A DNA stretch of 64,000 bases from a bacterium. GTDB taxonomy: Bacteria; Acidobacteriota; Thermoanaerobaculia; Multivoradales; J023. Every line of letters begins with the position of its first letter. Position 1 is the first letter of the stretch. The stretch lies in the NCBI GenBank assembly GCA_024226315.1, contig JAAELT010000177.1, forward strand, positions 17,771 to 81,770. The letters are read 5' to 3'. Both the position numbers and the translations under genes were made by a program. Below, one piece after another: positions 8,080 through 15,276 of this stretch. Under the pieces are notes generated by a model. That model searched no databases and was not told the DNA's origin. It worked only from the letters and a program-made list of their open reading frames with translations.

Positions 8080-8485
8080 ATGACGTCCGATCCGCCGAAG
8101 GTCTTCATCAGCTACAGCCACGCCGACGAGGCGTGGAAGGCGTCGGATCCTGCGCGGCGATGAGCACTTCAGCTGGAAGAAGCTCGGCGCCTTCGGCGCC
8201 GAGCTGACGGCGCTCGCGGGTTTCTTCGAGCGCCCCTGGGACCGGCCCGAACCTCGGCTCACCGCGGCGGCTCAGGCGTGGCTCTTGAACGATGCCGGCT
8301 TCGTCCTGGGCGCCCTGGGCCGGTTGCCGGAGGCCGTCCAGCCGATGCGAGCGGGGTTGGAAGCTCTGATTGCCGAGGAGAACTGGAAGCAGGCCGCCGC
8401 CGCGGCCGACCTCGCCGCCGCCGCTCCGCTAGATTCCCGATACAGCTGTTCTGGAATACGAATCTGTGCTAGGTTGATGGAATGA
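8080..8485 (+). pseudogene. Remnant of a TIR-domain/TPR protein with a large internal deletion
   Basis: An ATG at 8080 after GGAGGGA starts MTSDPPKVFISYSHADEAWK, the hallmark first strand and box 1 of a bacterial TIR domain, but the frame stops at 8163 after 27 residues. From 8159, in another frame, the sequence encodes a piece typical of the TPR tail of TIR-NTPase-TPR proteins (FGAELTALAGFFERPWDRP, then AWLLNDAGFVLGALGRLPEAVQPMRAGLEALIAEENWKQAA). The TIR body and all of the NTPase domain are missing, and the TPR reading decays after about 8430. The 3' end touches vapB. This is a dead defence or signalling gene. Confidence 0.75.
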
Positions 8486-8685
8486 AGACGAGTATAGATA
8501 TTCCAGAGGAAGAGCTGGAAGAAGCTCTTCGCCACACTCGAGCTCGGACAAAACGAGAAGCCGTGGTGACCGCTCTTACAGACTTCAACCGTCGCCGCCG
8601 GTTGGCGAAGGTCGTCGAGAGCTTCGGGACCTTCGAGCACTTCTTGACCCACGAGGAGCTGAGCCGGCTGCGGGAGGAAGGCTGA
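8482..8685 (+). CDS. vapB: VapB-type antitoxin
   Basis: A 67-residue protein beginning MKTSIDIPEEELEEALRHTRARTKREAVVTAL, the short N-terminal strand and ribbon-helix-helix-like fold of type II VapB (DUF2191-like) antitoxins. The C-terminal half (FGTFEHFLTHEELSRLREEG) would occupy the VapC active site. Its stop overlaps the vapC ATG by one base (TGATG). The gene starts inside the decayed tail of the TIR-TPR remnant, suggesting that insertion of the module and loss of the older gene are linked. Confidence 0.85.
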   Translation: MKTSIDIPEEELEEALRHTRARTKREAVVTALTDFNRRRRLAKVVESFGTFEHFLTHEELSRLREEG

Positions 8686-9092
8686 TGGCCGCCGGCACCA
8701 GCCGGGTGCTCGTCGACACTTCGGCCTGGATCGACGCTCTCCGCCCCGACGGAGACCGGACGGTTCGTGCCAGCGTGCGCGCCGTGACCAGCGAGGGTAC
8801 GGCAGTACTGTGCGACATGGTGCTTCTCGAGCTGTGGAACGGCGCGCGAGGCGACGCCGAGGCCAAGGTTCTCGGACAGCTCGAACGCGACCTCGAGAGC
8901 GTCGCCACGACTGCCGAGGTCTGGCGCGCCGCCATCGACATGGCTCGAGCTTGCCGAAGAAGAGGCATCACCGTTCCCGCGACCGATCTTCTGATCGCCG
9001 CCTGTGCACAGGAGCACGGCCTGACACTCCTCCATCGCGACGCGCATTTCGATCTCGTCGCTGACGCCAAACCAGAGGATCAATCCTCCTGA
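8685..9092 (+). CDS. vapC: VapC PIN-domain ribonuclease toxin
   Basis: A 135-residue PIN-domain protein. The acidic metal-binding residues are present: Asp11 in LVDTSAWID, Glu49 in LLELWNG, Asp101 in PATDLLIAA and Asp119 in HRDAHFD. VapC toxins cleave tRNA or rRNA in a Mg-dependent way and are neutralised by the upstream VapB. The ATG overlaps the vapB stop. The toxin is full length and looks intact. The repeat array begins about 75 bases after its stop. Confidence 0.9.
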   Translation: MAAGTSRVLVDTSAWIDALRPDGDRTVRASVRAVTSEGTAVLCDMVLLELWNGARGDAEAKVLGQLERDLESVATTAEVWRAAIDMARACRRRGITVPATDLLIAACAQEHGLTLLHRDAHFDLVADAKPEDQSS

Positions 9093-9165
9093 CCGAGAGG
9101 GTCTTCGCACTCAACGCGACCGTCGCGAGGGTAGCGACCGATCCCGCCCCTGGAGAACATCCGCC

Positions 9166-9379
9166 GCCACCGGCGCGACGCCTTCATGCCGCCAGCAAAA
9201 TCCGCCGCCACCCTCGCGACGGGTTTTGGCCGCGGCGAGAATGCCTCGCCACCCTCGCGACGGATTTTGGCCGCGGCGAGAACACGTCGCCACCCTCGCG
9301 ACGGACTTTGGCCGCGGCGAGAATGCTCCGCCACCCTCGCGACGGGTTTTGGCCGCGGTGAGAATGCTTCGCCACCCTC
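9166..9379 (+). repeat. Tandem array, 41-bp unit, five good copies plus degenerate ends
   Basis: Units begin with GCCACCCTCGCGACGG at 9207, 9248, 9289, 9330 and 9371, exactly 41 bases apart. Four complete copies contain a TTTTGGCCGCGGCGAGAA-like core (with small changes). A degenerate in-phase copy starts at 9166, and the last copy (9371) breaks off after its first ten bases into a long palindrome. There are no unique spacers, so it is a minisatellite and not a CRISPR array. Confidence 0.85.
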
Positions 9380-9414
9380 GCGACGCATTTTGCCCCAGGG
9401 GCAAAATGCGTCGC
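9380..9414 (+). repeat. Perfect 35-nt palindrome closing the repeat array
   Basis: Arms 9380-9396 and 9398-9414 are exact reverse complements, 17 bases each, around a single A at 9397. The left arm begins GCGACGCATTTTGCCCC, and its first bases are the end of the sixth repeat unit. No T-tract follows directly, so it is not an obvious rho-independent terminator; a protein-binding or cruciform element is possible. Confidence 0.8.
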
Positions 9415-9455
9415 ATCGGTCTGGCAGAGTTTTTGACGAATCTGAGAAGAGCAAG

Positions 9456-9503
9456 AAAAAGCCCGGGCGACCGACGGTTCAAGGAACCGGCGGCCGCCCG
9501 GGC
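9456..9503 (-). terminator. Rho-independent terminator of the downstream minus-strand gene
   Basis: Read on the minus strand, arms of 20 bases (9484-9503 and 9461-9480, starting GCCCGGGCGG and ending CGCCCGGGC) pair with two imperfect positions around a CTT loop, followed by five T residues (9456-9460). It lies 25 bases past the stop at 9529. Confidence 0.85.
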
Positions 9504-9528
9504 AGGGCAGGCTAGATACCGATCGAAA

Positions 9529-10365
9529 CTAGGCTACAGATTCCGAAGGCGCCGTCTCCGCGGGCTCGGCCGGAGAAGCGGGCTCCTCCGTTTCCGAACC
9601 GTCAGAAGACGCGTCGCCTGCTTCCTCAGCGGCACCGTCACCTTCCTGGCGACGATGAGACCGGCGAGAGGACGTCCGGATCTGATCAGCGAGCTCGTGC
9701 TCGCCGGCCAGGCGGAAGACGCTCTCCAAGGTCTGAGCCAGCCACGGGAACACCCGGTCGAACTCGGCGATCGCCTCGTTCTTGCGAATCCGGGTTTCCT
9801 TCGCGGCCTTCCGCCGCCGCTCGAGCTCGGCGCGCACCTCCCCGAAACCGGTCTTCTCGGTCTCCAGGTCGAGTGCCATCTCCCCGAAGTCGATGGTCAC
9901 GCCACCGACCCGGATCGATGCCTGATCACCCTCGGGCTCACGGAGAAGCTGGATCGTGTGCTCCACTTCCCGCAACAGATCCTCGCCGTAGCGAGGAGTC
10001 GGACCCGAGTACGCGCCCAGCTCGAAACCGCGCTTCTGGCCGTAGACACCGCTCAGAGTCTGGCGCACCCAGACCTGCTGGCCGTAGAGGCCGGCGGTGA
10101 CTTCCGTGTTGCGGTTCCGCTGGTTGGAATACCGCACCAGGTTGCGGACGTGAGCGTCCTCGGCCGTGACGATGCCCGACCGCACCGCCACGAGGTCGCT
10201 CTCCAGACGCTCGAAGAGCATCCGGTAGCGGAAGACGACCTCGCCTTCCGCCGGCTCGCTCTGATCCGCGTCCAGACGGTCGGCGACGGTGTCGCCGAAG
10301 ATCTGGAGCGAGGCCAGAACTTCCTTGGCCATGCCAAGGCGCTGTGTGTTCTGCTTGAATCTCAT
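9529..10365 (-). CDS. Uncharacterised helical protein with acidic/Pro-rich tail
   Basis: A 278-residue protein of no recognised family. The ATG at 10365 is chosen because AAAGGAG lies 8 bases upstream. The first 200 residues look mostly helical with charged amphipathic segments and no signal peptide or membrane helix. The last 45 residues are low-complexity Glu/Ser/Ala/Pro (EEAGDASSDGSETEEP...), likely disordered. It has its own near-consensus promoter, a leader of about 190 bases and a strong terminator, so it forms a single-gene unit that is probably well expressed. Function unknown. Confidence 0.75.
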   Translation of the reverse strand: MRFKQNTQRLGMAKEVLASLQIFGDTVADRLDADQSEPAEGEVVFRYRMLFERLESDLVAVRSGIVTAEDAHVRNLVRYSNQRNRNTEVTAGLYGQQVWVRQTLSGVYGQKRGFELGAYSGPTPRYGEDLLREVEHTIQLLREPEGDQASIRVGGVTIDFGEMALDLETEKTGFGEVRAELERRRKAAKETRIRKNEAIAEFDRVFPWLAQTLESVFRLAGEHELADQIRTSSRRSHRRQEGDGAAEEAGDASSDGSETEEPASPAEPAETAPSESVA

Positions 10366-10555
10366 GAGAGATTCTCCTTTCGTACAGGTTGGTTTTTCGA
10401 GGCCACCGGCGCGACGGGCCCTTACCTCCGCGCACCGGCCGGGACCGCTCTCGCGGCGCCCTTCGTAGCTCTGTCGTCGATTTCGTGCCTCCTTTCTCCC
10501 GCGCCGCGGGGACCGAGCCGCGGGCCGCTTTCTACGTAACGCTTCCCGCGTAACG
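10366..10555 (-). other. Long 5' leader of the uncharacterised gene
   Basis: About 190 transcribed bases separate the predicted start of transcription (near 10555) from the ATG at 10365. The part is GC-rich with several short inverted segments. It also holds a second AAAGGAGG-like site near 10490 without a clear start codon beside it. No known riboswitch class could be recognised; it could be an RNA regulatory leader. Confidence 0.45.
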
Positions 10556-10561
10556 GACAGT

Positions 10562-10589
10562 AGTATACACGAAGGTTTTCTTCTGTCAA
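10562..10589 (-). promoter_or_regulatory. Near-consensus sigma-70 promoter
   Basis: On the minus strand TTGACA (10584-10589) and TATACT (10562-10567) are separated by 16 bases in a locally AT-rich patch that contrasts with the GC-rich surroundings. It faces the uncharacterised gene ending at 9529. The T-run at 10602-10608 lies just upstream. Confidence 0.8.
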
Positions 10590-10705
10590 CCTGGATCGAA
10601 ACTTTTTTTGTGACGCCGCTGTGGCGCCAGACGGCAACCACACTTTCGGGACTGTCCCCGATCTGGCCGTTGCCACGCGGGGCGCCACGAAGGTAGCCTC
10701 GGCCC

Positions 10706-11851
10706 ATGTCACAGATCCCCCTCACGCGCCCGCTCATGGGCGAAGAAGAGCTGTCCGCCGTCGGCCGGGTGCTCGACAGCGGCTGGCTGACCCAGGGCCC
10801 GCGAACCGCCGACTTCGAGGCCGCGGTGGCGGCCGCCAGCGGTACCCGCCACGCGGTGGCCACCAACTCGTGCACCACGGCGCTCGACGTCATGCTGCGC
10901 TGCCTCGGCGTCGAGCCCGGCGACGAGGTGGTGGTGCCGTCTCTGTCGTTCGTCGCCACCGCCAACGTCGTCCTGATGCAAGGGGCGACGCCGGTCTTCT
11001 GCGACGTCGACCTCGAGACCTACAACCTCGACCCGGCGGAGCTCGACGGCCTGATCGGCGACAAGACGAAGTGCATCATGCCGGTGGATCAGATGGGCAT
11101 GCCCTGCGACATGGATGCGATCTTGGAAGTAGCCAACCGCCACGGCGTGCCGGTGGTCCAGGACGCGGCCTGCGCGCTGGGCAGCTCCTACAAGGGCGAG
11201 CCGGTGGGCGGCCGGGCCAGGGCCGCCTGCTTCTCCTTCCACCCGCGCAAGCTGGTGACCACCGGCGAGGGCGGCATGATCGTCACCGACGACGAGGACT
11301 TCGCCCGGCGGTCGCGCGCCGTCGTCTCGCACGGCGCGTCGGTCGACGAGGAAGCCAAGAACCGGTCGAAGCGCGCGGTGCTGGTGGATCACGACGTGCT
11401 GGGCACCAACTACAGGCTCTCCGACGTCCTCGGGGCGATCGGCGTCGAGCAGATGAAGCGGCTGCCGGAGATGGTCGCGCGGCGCAACCGCTGGGCGGCG
11501 CTGTACGCGGAGGTGCTGGGTGAGGAGCCCCGCATCGTGACGCCGAAGGCGCCCGCGGGCTCACGCTCGAATTGTCAGTCCTACTGCGTACGCTTGCGGG
11601 GAGCGAGTGCCGAGCAACGCGACGAGATCGTGCACCGTCTGCGGACGGCCGGGGTGCAGTGCACGCCGGGGATCCAGCCGATCCACCGCTTCACCCTGTA
11701 CCGGGAGCTGTACGGCGACATCTCGCTGCCGCGCACCGAGCGGGCCGCGGACTCGACGCTCATCGTGCCGCTCTTCCCGCAGATGTCGGAAGATCAGGTC
11801 GTCACCGCGGCCGAGGCGCTCATCGAGGCGGTGCGGGAGCTGGCGACCTGA
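10706..11851 (+). CDS. DegT/DnrJ/EryC1/StrS aminotransferase (perosamine-synthase-like)
   Basis: A 381-residue PLP enzyme starting MSQIPLTRPLMGEEELSAV and SGWLTQGPRTADFE, the opening typical of GDP-perosamine synthase and related 4-aminotransferases. It has NSCTTALD for the phosphate, VVQDAACALGS for the ring contact and FSFHPRKLVTTGEGGMI with the Schiff-base lysine. It would convert a 4-keto sugar nucleotide to a 4-amino sugar. It stands alone on the plus strand, convergent with the long polysaccharide operon (13-base gap), and probably supplies that operon with an amino sugar. The 4-keto precursor enzyme is not in the adjacent region. Confidence 0.88.
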   Translation: MSQIPLTRPLMGEEELSAVGRVLDSGWLTQGPRTADFEAAVAAASGTRHAVATNSCTTALDVMLRCLGVEPGDEVVVPSLSFVATANVVLMQGATPVFCDVDLETYNLDPAELDGLIGDKTKCIMPVDQMGMPCDMDAILEVANRHGVPVVQDAACALGSSYKGEPVGGRARAACFSFHPRKLVTTGEGGMIVTDDEDFARRSRAVVSHGASVDEEAKNRSKRAVLVDHDVLGTNYRLSDVLGAIGVEQMKRLPEMVARRNRWAALYAEVLGEEPRIVTPKAPAGSRSNCQSYCVRLRGASAEQRDEIVHRLRTAGVQCTPGIQPIHRFTLYRELYGDISLPRTERAADSTLIVPLFPQMSEDQVVTAAEALIEAVRELAT

Positions 11852-11864
11852 ACATGACAGCCGA

Positions 11865-12584
11865 TCAGCACGGCTTGATCAGCACCGCCAGTCGATGGGT
11901 GCGCAGCGGCGGGAAGGCCTCGAGGAGCTCCGCCAACCAGGAGCTCCACGGCGCCACCCGGCGGGCGATCGGCGGCGCCAGGGTCACCGAGCGGATCGGT
12001 CCTTGGAGGCCGGGAAAGAGCCGGCGGATCTGGCGCCGGCCGATACCCGCCACCTGACGGTTTCTCGGGCTGTCGAAAGCGAAGTCGTACCACAGCAGCG
12101 CCCCGCCCGGTGCCAGGACCCGTTCGACCTCGCCGGCGAGGCGCCGGCGGACCCCCGGATCGAGCACCGAGGTGAAGACGGTGGACGCGATGACCAGCTC
12201 GAAGCTCCCCTCACGCCAGGGCAGCGCGGCGGCGTCGGCGAGGCAGAGCCCGGCCGCGGGCAGGCGCCGCCTGGTGGCGTGGGCTCGCAGGAGATCGATC
12301 TCGGCGCCCCGCAGGCTGCTCTCTTTCACTCCCCAGGCGAGCAGCTCGAGCAGCCAGCCGCCGTTGCCGAAGCCGATCTCCAGACAGCGCGTGTCCTCGC
12401 GCGGGAACAGGTCCAGCTGTCGCAGGAGCTTCGCGGCGAGGCGTCGCCGGGTGTGTCGCGCCAGCTGCTCGGCGGGATTCCACGTCGCATAGAGGCCCGG
12501 CGCGTCCCGCTCACGCCGCCGGTTCTCCGCCAGGATCCGGGAGCGCTCGCCGGACGACCCACCGGCTGCCGGTTCGCGGCTCAC
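11865..12584 (-). CDS. Class I SAM-dependent methyltransferase
   Basis: A 239-residue protein with SAM motif I as CLEIGFGNGGWLLELL, an acidic post-motif segment (GAEIDLL), motif II-III stretches (GSFELVIASTVFTSVLD) and LAPGGALLWYDF. The GTG at 12584 overlaps the stop of the upstream glycosyltransferase (GTGA). It is the last gene of the long minus-strand operon. The acceptor is probably a sugar hydroxyl on the growing polysaccharide or a precursor, inferred from context only. Confidence 0.8.
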   Translation of the reverse strand: MSREPAAGGSSGERSRILAENRRRERDAPGLYATWNPAEQLARHTRRRLAAKLLRQLDLFPREDTRCLEIGFGNGGWLLELLAWGVKESSLRGAEIDLLRAHATRRRLPAAGLCLADAAALPWREGSFELVIASTVFTSVLDPGVRRRLAGEVERVLAPGGALLWYDFAFDSPRNRQVAGIGRRQIRRLFPGLQGPIRSVTLAPPIARRVAPWSSWLAELLEAFPPLRTHRLAVLIKPC

Positions 12585-13657
12585 TCGTCCCCCGGAGCGT
12601 CGGCGGCGAATGGCGGTAGAGGAGGCACCCGGCCCTGGCGGTCGCCCCAGCGATGGGCGAAGCGCGCGAGACCCGCCAGGAACCCGACGCCGTAGCCGAC
12701 GTGCATGGCCGCGAAGGCGAGGATCAGCAGCGGTACGTCGCGCCACCCCGTCCGGCGCCGCTCGGTGACGGCGGCGAGCACGCTCGCCAGGACATACGCC
12801 GCGGCGGCCAGCAGGCCCACCAGGCGGACCGCGGGGATCGGCACCAGCAAGGTCAGCAGCGTCAGCACGAAGGCGGCGGGCACGAACTGACGCGCCTTCA
12901 TCTGCCCGGTGTGCTTCTGAAGGACCCGCACCTTGAAGTAGCCGTACTGGAGATACTGGCGCCACAGGGTGCGGAAGTTGCTCCGGCTGTAGTAGCGCGC
13001 CCGCAGGTCAGGCGCCAACAGGATCTCGCCGCCGAGCTTGCGCAGCCGATAGTTGTACTCGTCGTCTTGATTGCGAACCAGCTCCTCGTCGAAGCCGCCG
13101 GCGCGTTCGATCGCCTGGCGGCTGTAGACCGGGAAGGCGACGGTGTCCACACGCCGAGCGTCTCCACCCACGGCGGTCCGGAAGGCCGCGCCGCCGACCC
13201 CGAAGCGCGAGCTCATCGCCAGAGCGATGCAGCGAGCGACCTCGCCCTCGCCGACCGTCTCCAGGGGGCCGCCGACGCCGTCGACCTCGTCTTCGATCAG
13301 GTGACGAACACCGTTGCGGACATAGTCCGGTGCGATCTCACAGTGTCCGTCGACGCGCGCGATGACCTCGCCGCGAGCCGCCGCCAGCGCGATGTTGAGA
13401 GCGTGGGAGACGATTCTTTTAGGGTTGTCGAGAATCCGGATCTCGACCCCGGGATGCCGCTCGGCCAGAACTCGGGCACGCTGCCGGGTGTCGTCGTCGG
13501 AGCCGCCGTCGATCAACAAGACCTCGATCAGGTCCGGAGGATAGTCCTGGGCGAGCACCGCACCCAGACTGCGGTCGATGTAGGCGCCCTCGTTGCGCAC
13601 CGGCATGACGATGCTCACCCTGGGCTCCGGAGCCGACGTGTCACGAGTGCTGGTCAT
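12581..13657 (-). CDS. Glycosyltransferase family 2 (ExoA-like)
   Basis: A 358-residue GT-A enzyme. SIVMPVRNEGAYIDRSLGAVLAQDYP and LIDGGSDDDTRQ form the nucleotide-binding strand, and RVDGHCEIAPDYV is the DxD-equivalent region. FPVYSRQAIERAGGFDEELVRNQDDEYNYRLRKLGG is the catalytic-base segment. The C-terminal 90 residues contain two or three membrane helices (FVLTLLTLLVPIPAVRLVGLLAAAAYVLASV). The pattern matches the ExoA glucosyltransferases of succinoglycan loci. Both ends overlap their neighbours by four bases. Confidence 0.88.
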   Translation of the reverse strand: MTSTRDTSAPEPRVSIVMPVRNEGAYIDRSLGAVLAQDYPPDLIEVLLIDGGSDDDTRQRARVLAERHPGVEIRILDNPKRIVSHALNIALAAARGEVIARVDGHCEIAPDYVRNGVRHLIEDEVDGVGGPLETVGEGEVARCIALAMSSRFGVGGAAFRTAVGGDARRVDTVAFPVYSRQAIERAGGFDEELVRNQDDEYNYRLRKLGGEILLAPDLRARYYSRSNFRTLWRQYLQYGYFKVRVLQKHTGQMKARQFVPAAFVLTLLTLLVPIPAVRLVGLLAAAAYVLASVLAAVTERRRTGWRDVPLLILAFAAMHVGYGVGFLAGLARFAHRWGDRQGRVPPLPPFAADAPGDE

Positions 13658-15276
13658 TGCGGAGCGGAATTGATCGCGTAGCGCGCGATATCCACCGTCT
13701 TGACGTAGGTGTGCGGCCCCTTCTTCTCGTACTCGACGAAGTGCGAGACATCGTCCCTCAGCTCCATGGACGGGTCGAGATATTTCTTGAAGACGACGCG
13801 AAAGGTGTTGACGGAGGTCATGCTGTCGTACAGCAACGAATAGTCACCGTCTGGGAAATAGAAGGCACTCAGATTACTCGTCCATTGTTCCACCTGGGCA
13901 CGAGACGGGTCGGCAAACGATTCCGGAGAGGTGTCCTCGGCCACGCTTTGATGCCCATGGTCCCCTTGCAGGATGATCACCGGAGGCGGCTCTCGCTCGA
14001 GCATCGAATCGACGAGTGCCAGAGTCCGGTGGTTCGTGAATTCGAGCTGGTCGATGTACTTCTCGTCCGAGCCTGAGACCCGCCAATTCATCGACACGAC
14101 TCTGTGGAGGTCGCCGTCAGCCTTGAAATAATACGGCGGATGCGGGATCGGCACGTGGCCGTAGGCGAAAGCGGGAGCTCCGCTGCCACGAGAGGCGATG
14201 TCGCGAAGGACGTCGAAGATTCGTAGAACTCTGTCGCTGCCTCGCCGCTTTAGATAGGAAGAGCGGTAGAGGAGCTCGCCGGCATAGGAGTCCCTGAGCG
14301 TCGCCACGATGAACTCGTTGACTTCGAAGAAGCTTTCATAGTGGTGGGTGACGAGATCCATGCGATTTCCTGTGCTGGGAGCCACGATGTGGATCTCATG
14401 GCCGAGCTCGGCAAAGACTTCTACGACCTTGTTGCGTTGAATGAGGCGCCACAGCTCGAAATCAGCGATCGGATCCTTTGGCAGGTACTCCATGTTGAGA
14501 GTGGCCGGAATCGATGCGATCGTCTGTTGGTAGTTGGACCTGCTGTCGCCGAGGACGTGAAATCCGCGCTCGTCGAGCTGCCGAAGGAAAGAGCTGTTGT
14601 CGAATTTGAAGTACTCTCTCAGGGGACCGTGGCCCATGTATGCGTCGAGAATGATGAAATAGACGTCGGGAATCTCGGCGGTTCGGTCGTTTGCACCATC
14701 ACTCGAAGGCGAGCTCTCGGTTTCTGTCGGCGGGTTGCTGTCCGAGGGCGGTGACGAGAAGAAGTCCGCGCCTCCCGAGATCAGAATGATCGAAGGATGA
14801 GCCAGGAGGAGGAGAACAAGAAACCAGGAGAATAGCGCCGCGAACTCGAGCTCGGTGCTCTTCAGGACGAGGTAGCCAATAGCGAGTCCGGTGATGCATG
14901 CAAGCCCTAGAGCGACATATCTGTAGGTGCCCACACCCGAGCCGTCGAGGTCGAACGCTTTCAGGAAGTGAACCACCAGCCCATTGGTGAAATTGAGATA
15001 GACGGCTGCTGTAGCAATCAAGCTGGATTTCACTCGGTCCCTGGTCAAGAGCTGTAGGGGCGCGTAGATCAAGAGACAGATGAATGAATATGAGAGCACC
15101 ATGGCGAGAAAGTCGCCGAGCCTTACCTCTGTGGGATTGATCGCGAACCTGCGGAAGATCAGGGCGAACGTCAACAGAAACGGCAAGAGGGGTGCGTAGC
15201 GCACCACCAGCCGCCGGCCGAGGCGGGGCCCGTTACCGGGATCGGATGTGGCAGGTCGAGAGGGGTGCATGATCAC
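13654..15276 (-). CDS. Sulfatase-like/alkaline-phosphatase-superfamily membrane protein
   Basis: A 540-residue protein: about five membrane helices in residues 25-175, a Ser/Pro/Thr-rich linker, then a periplasmic catalytic domain. The metal-binding opening DVYFIILDAYM, a candidate nucleophile in SNYQQTIASIPATLN, and GDHGHQS near the C terminus fit the LTA-synthase/sulfatase-like superfamily. The members either add phospho-groups (as in LTA synthase or phosphoethanolamine transferases) or hydrolyse esters. It may decorate the polymer at the periplasmic face. The GTG at 15276 gives a GTGA overlap; an ATG at 15270 is equally possible. Confidence 0.75.
   Translation of the reverse strand: MIMHPSRPATSDPGNGPRLGRRLVVRYAPLLPFLLTFALIFRRFAINPTEVRLGDFLAMVLSYSFICLLIYAPLQLLTRDRVKSSLIATAAVYLNFTNGLVVHFLKAFDLDGSGVGTYRYVALGLACITGLAIGYLVLKSTELEFAALFSWFLVLLLLAHPSIILISGGADFFSSPPSDSNPPTETESSPSSDGANDRTAEIPDVYFIILDAYMGHGPLREYFKFDNSSFLRQLDERGFHVLGDSRSNYQQTIASIPATLNMEYLPKDPIADFELWRLIQRNKVVEVFAELGHEIHIVAPSTGNRMDLVTHHYESFFEVNEFIVATLRDSYAGELLYRSSYLKRRGSDRVLRIFDVLRDIASRGSGAPAFAYGHVPIPHPPYYFKADGDLHRVVSMNWRVSGSDEKYIDQLEFTNHRTLALVDSMLEREPPPVIILQGDHGHQSVAEDTSPESFADPSRAQVEQWTSNLSAFYFPDGDYSLLYDSMTSVNTFRVVFKKYLDPSMELRDDVSHFVEYEKKGPHTYVKTVDIARYAINSAPQ

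Larger units (their letters stand above)
9093..9455. other. Non-coding region holding the 41-bp repeat array and palindrome
   Basis: No credible gene lies here. All frames on both strands stay open across the array only because the 41-bp period is not a multiple of three and the unit lacks stops. Before the array, 9121-9134 carries TCGCGAGGGTAGCG, an inverted degenerate copy of the unit core. After the array come the palindrome (9380-9414) and then the terminator of the convergent gene. Confidence 0.7.

Noticed and set aside
9166..9414. A CRISPR array
   Set aside because: Copies are directly joined without unique spacers and no cas gene is present.
9380..9414. The perfect palindrome as a rho-independent terminator
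   Set aside because: No T-tract directly follows on either strand; the terminator with five T residues is at 9456-9503.
9111..9515. Open frames with PRPKPVARVA-like or ILAAAK-like repeated peptides on both strands
   Set aside because: They come from the 41-bp repeat, which is not a multiple of three; every frame is open and none has a start site or family match.
9529..10965. A 478-residue version of the minus-strand unknown protein
   Set aside because: The extension crosses a near-consensus promoter and the opposite-strand aminotransferase; AAAGGAG supports ATG 10365.
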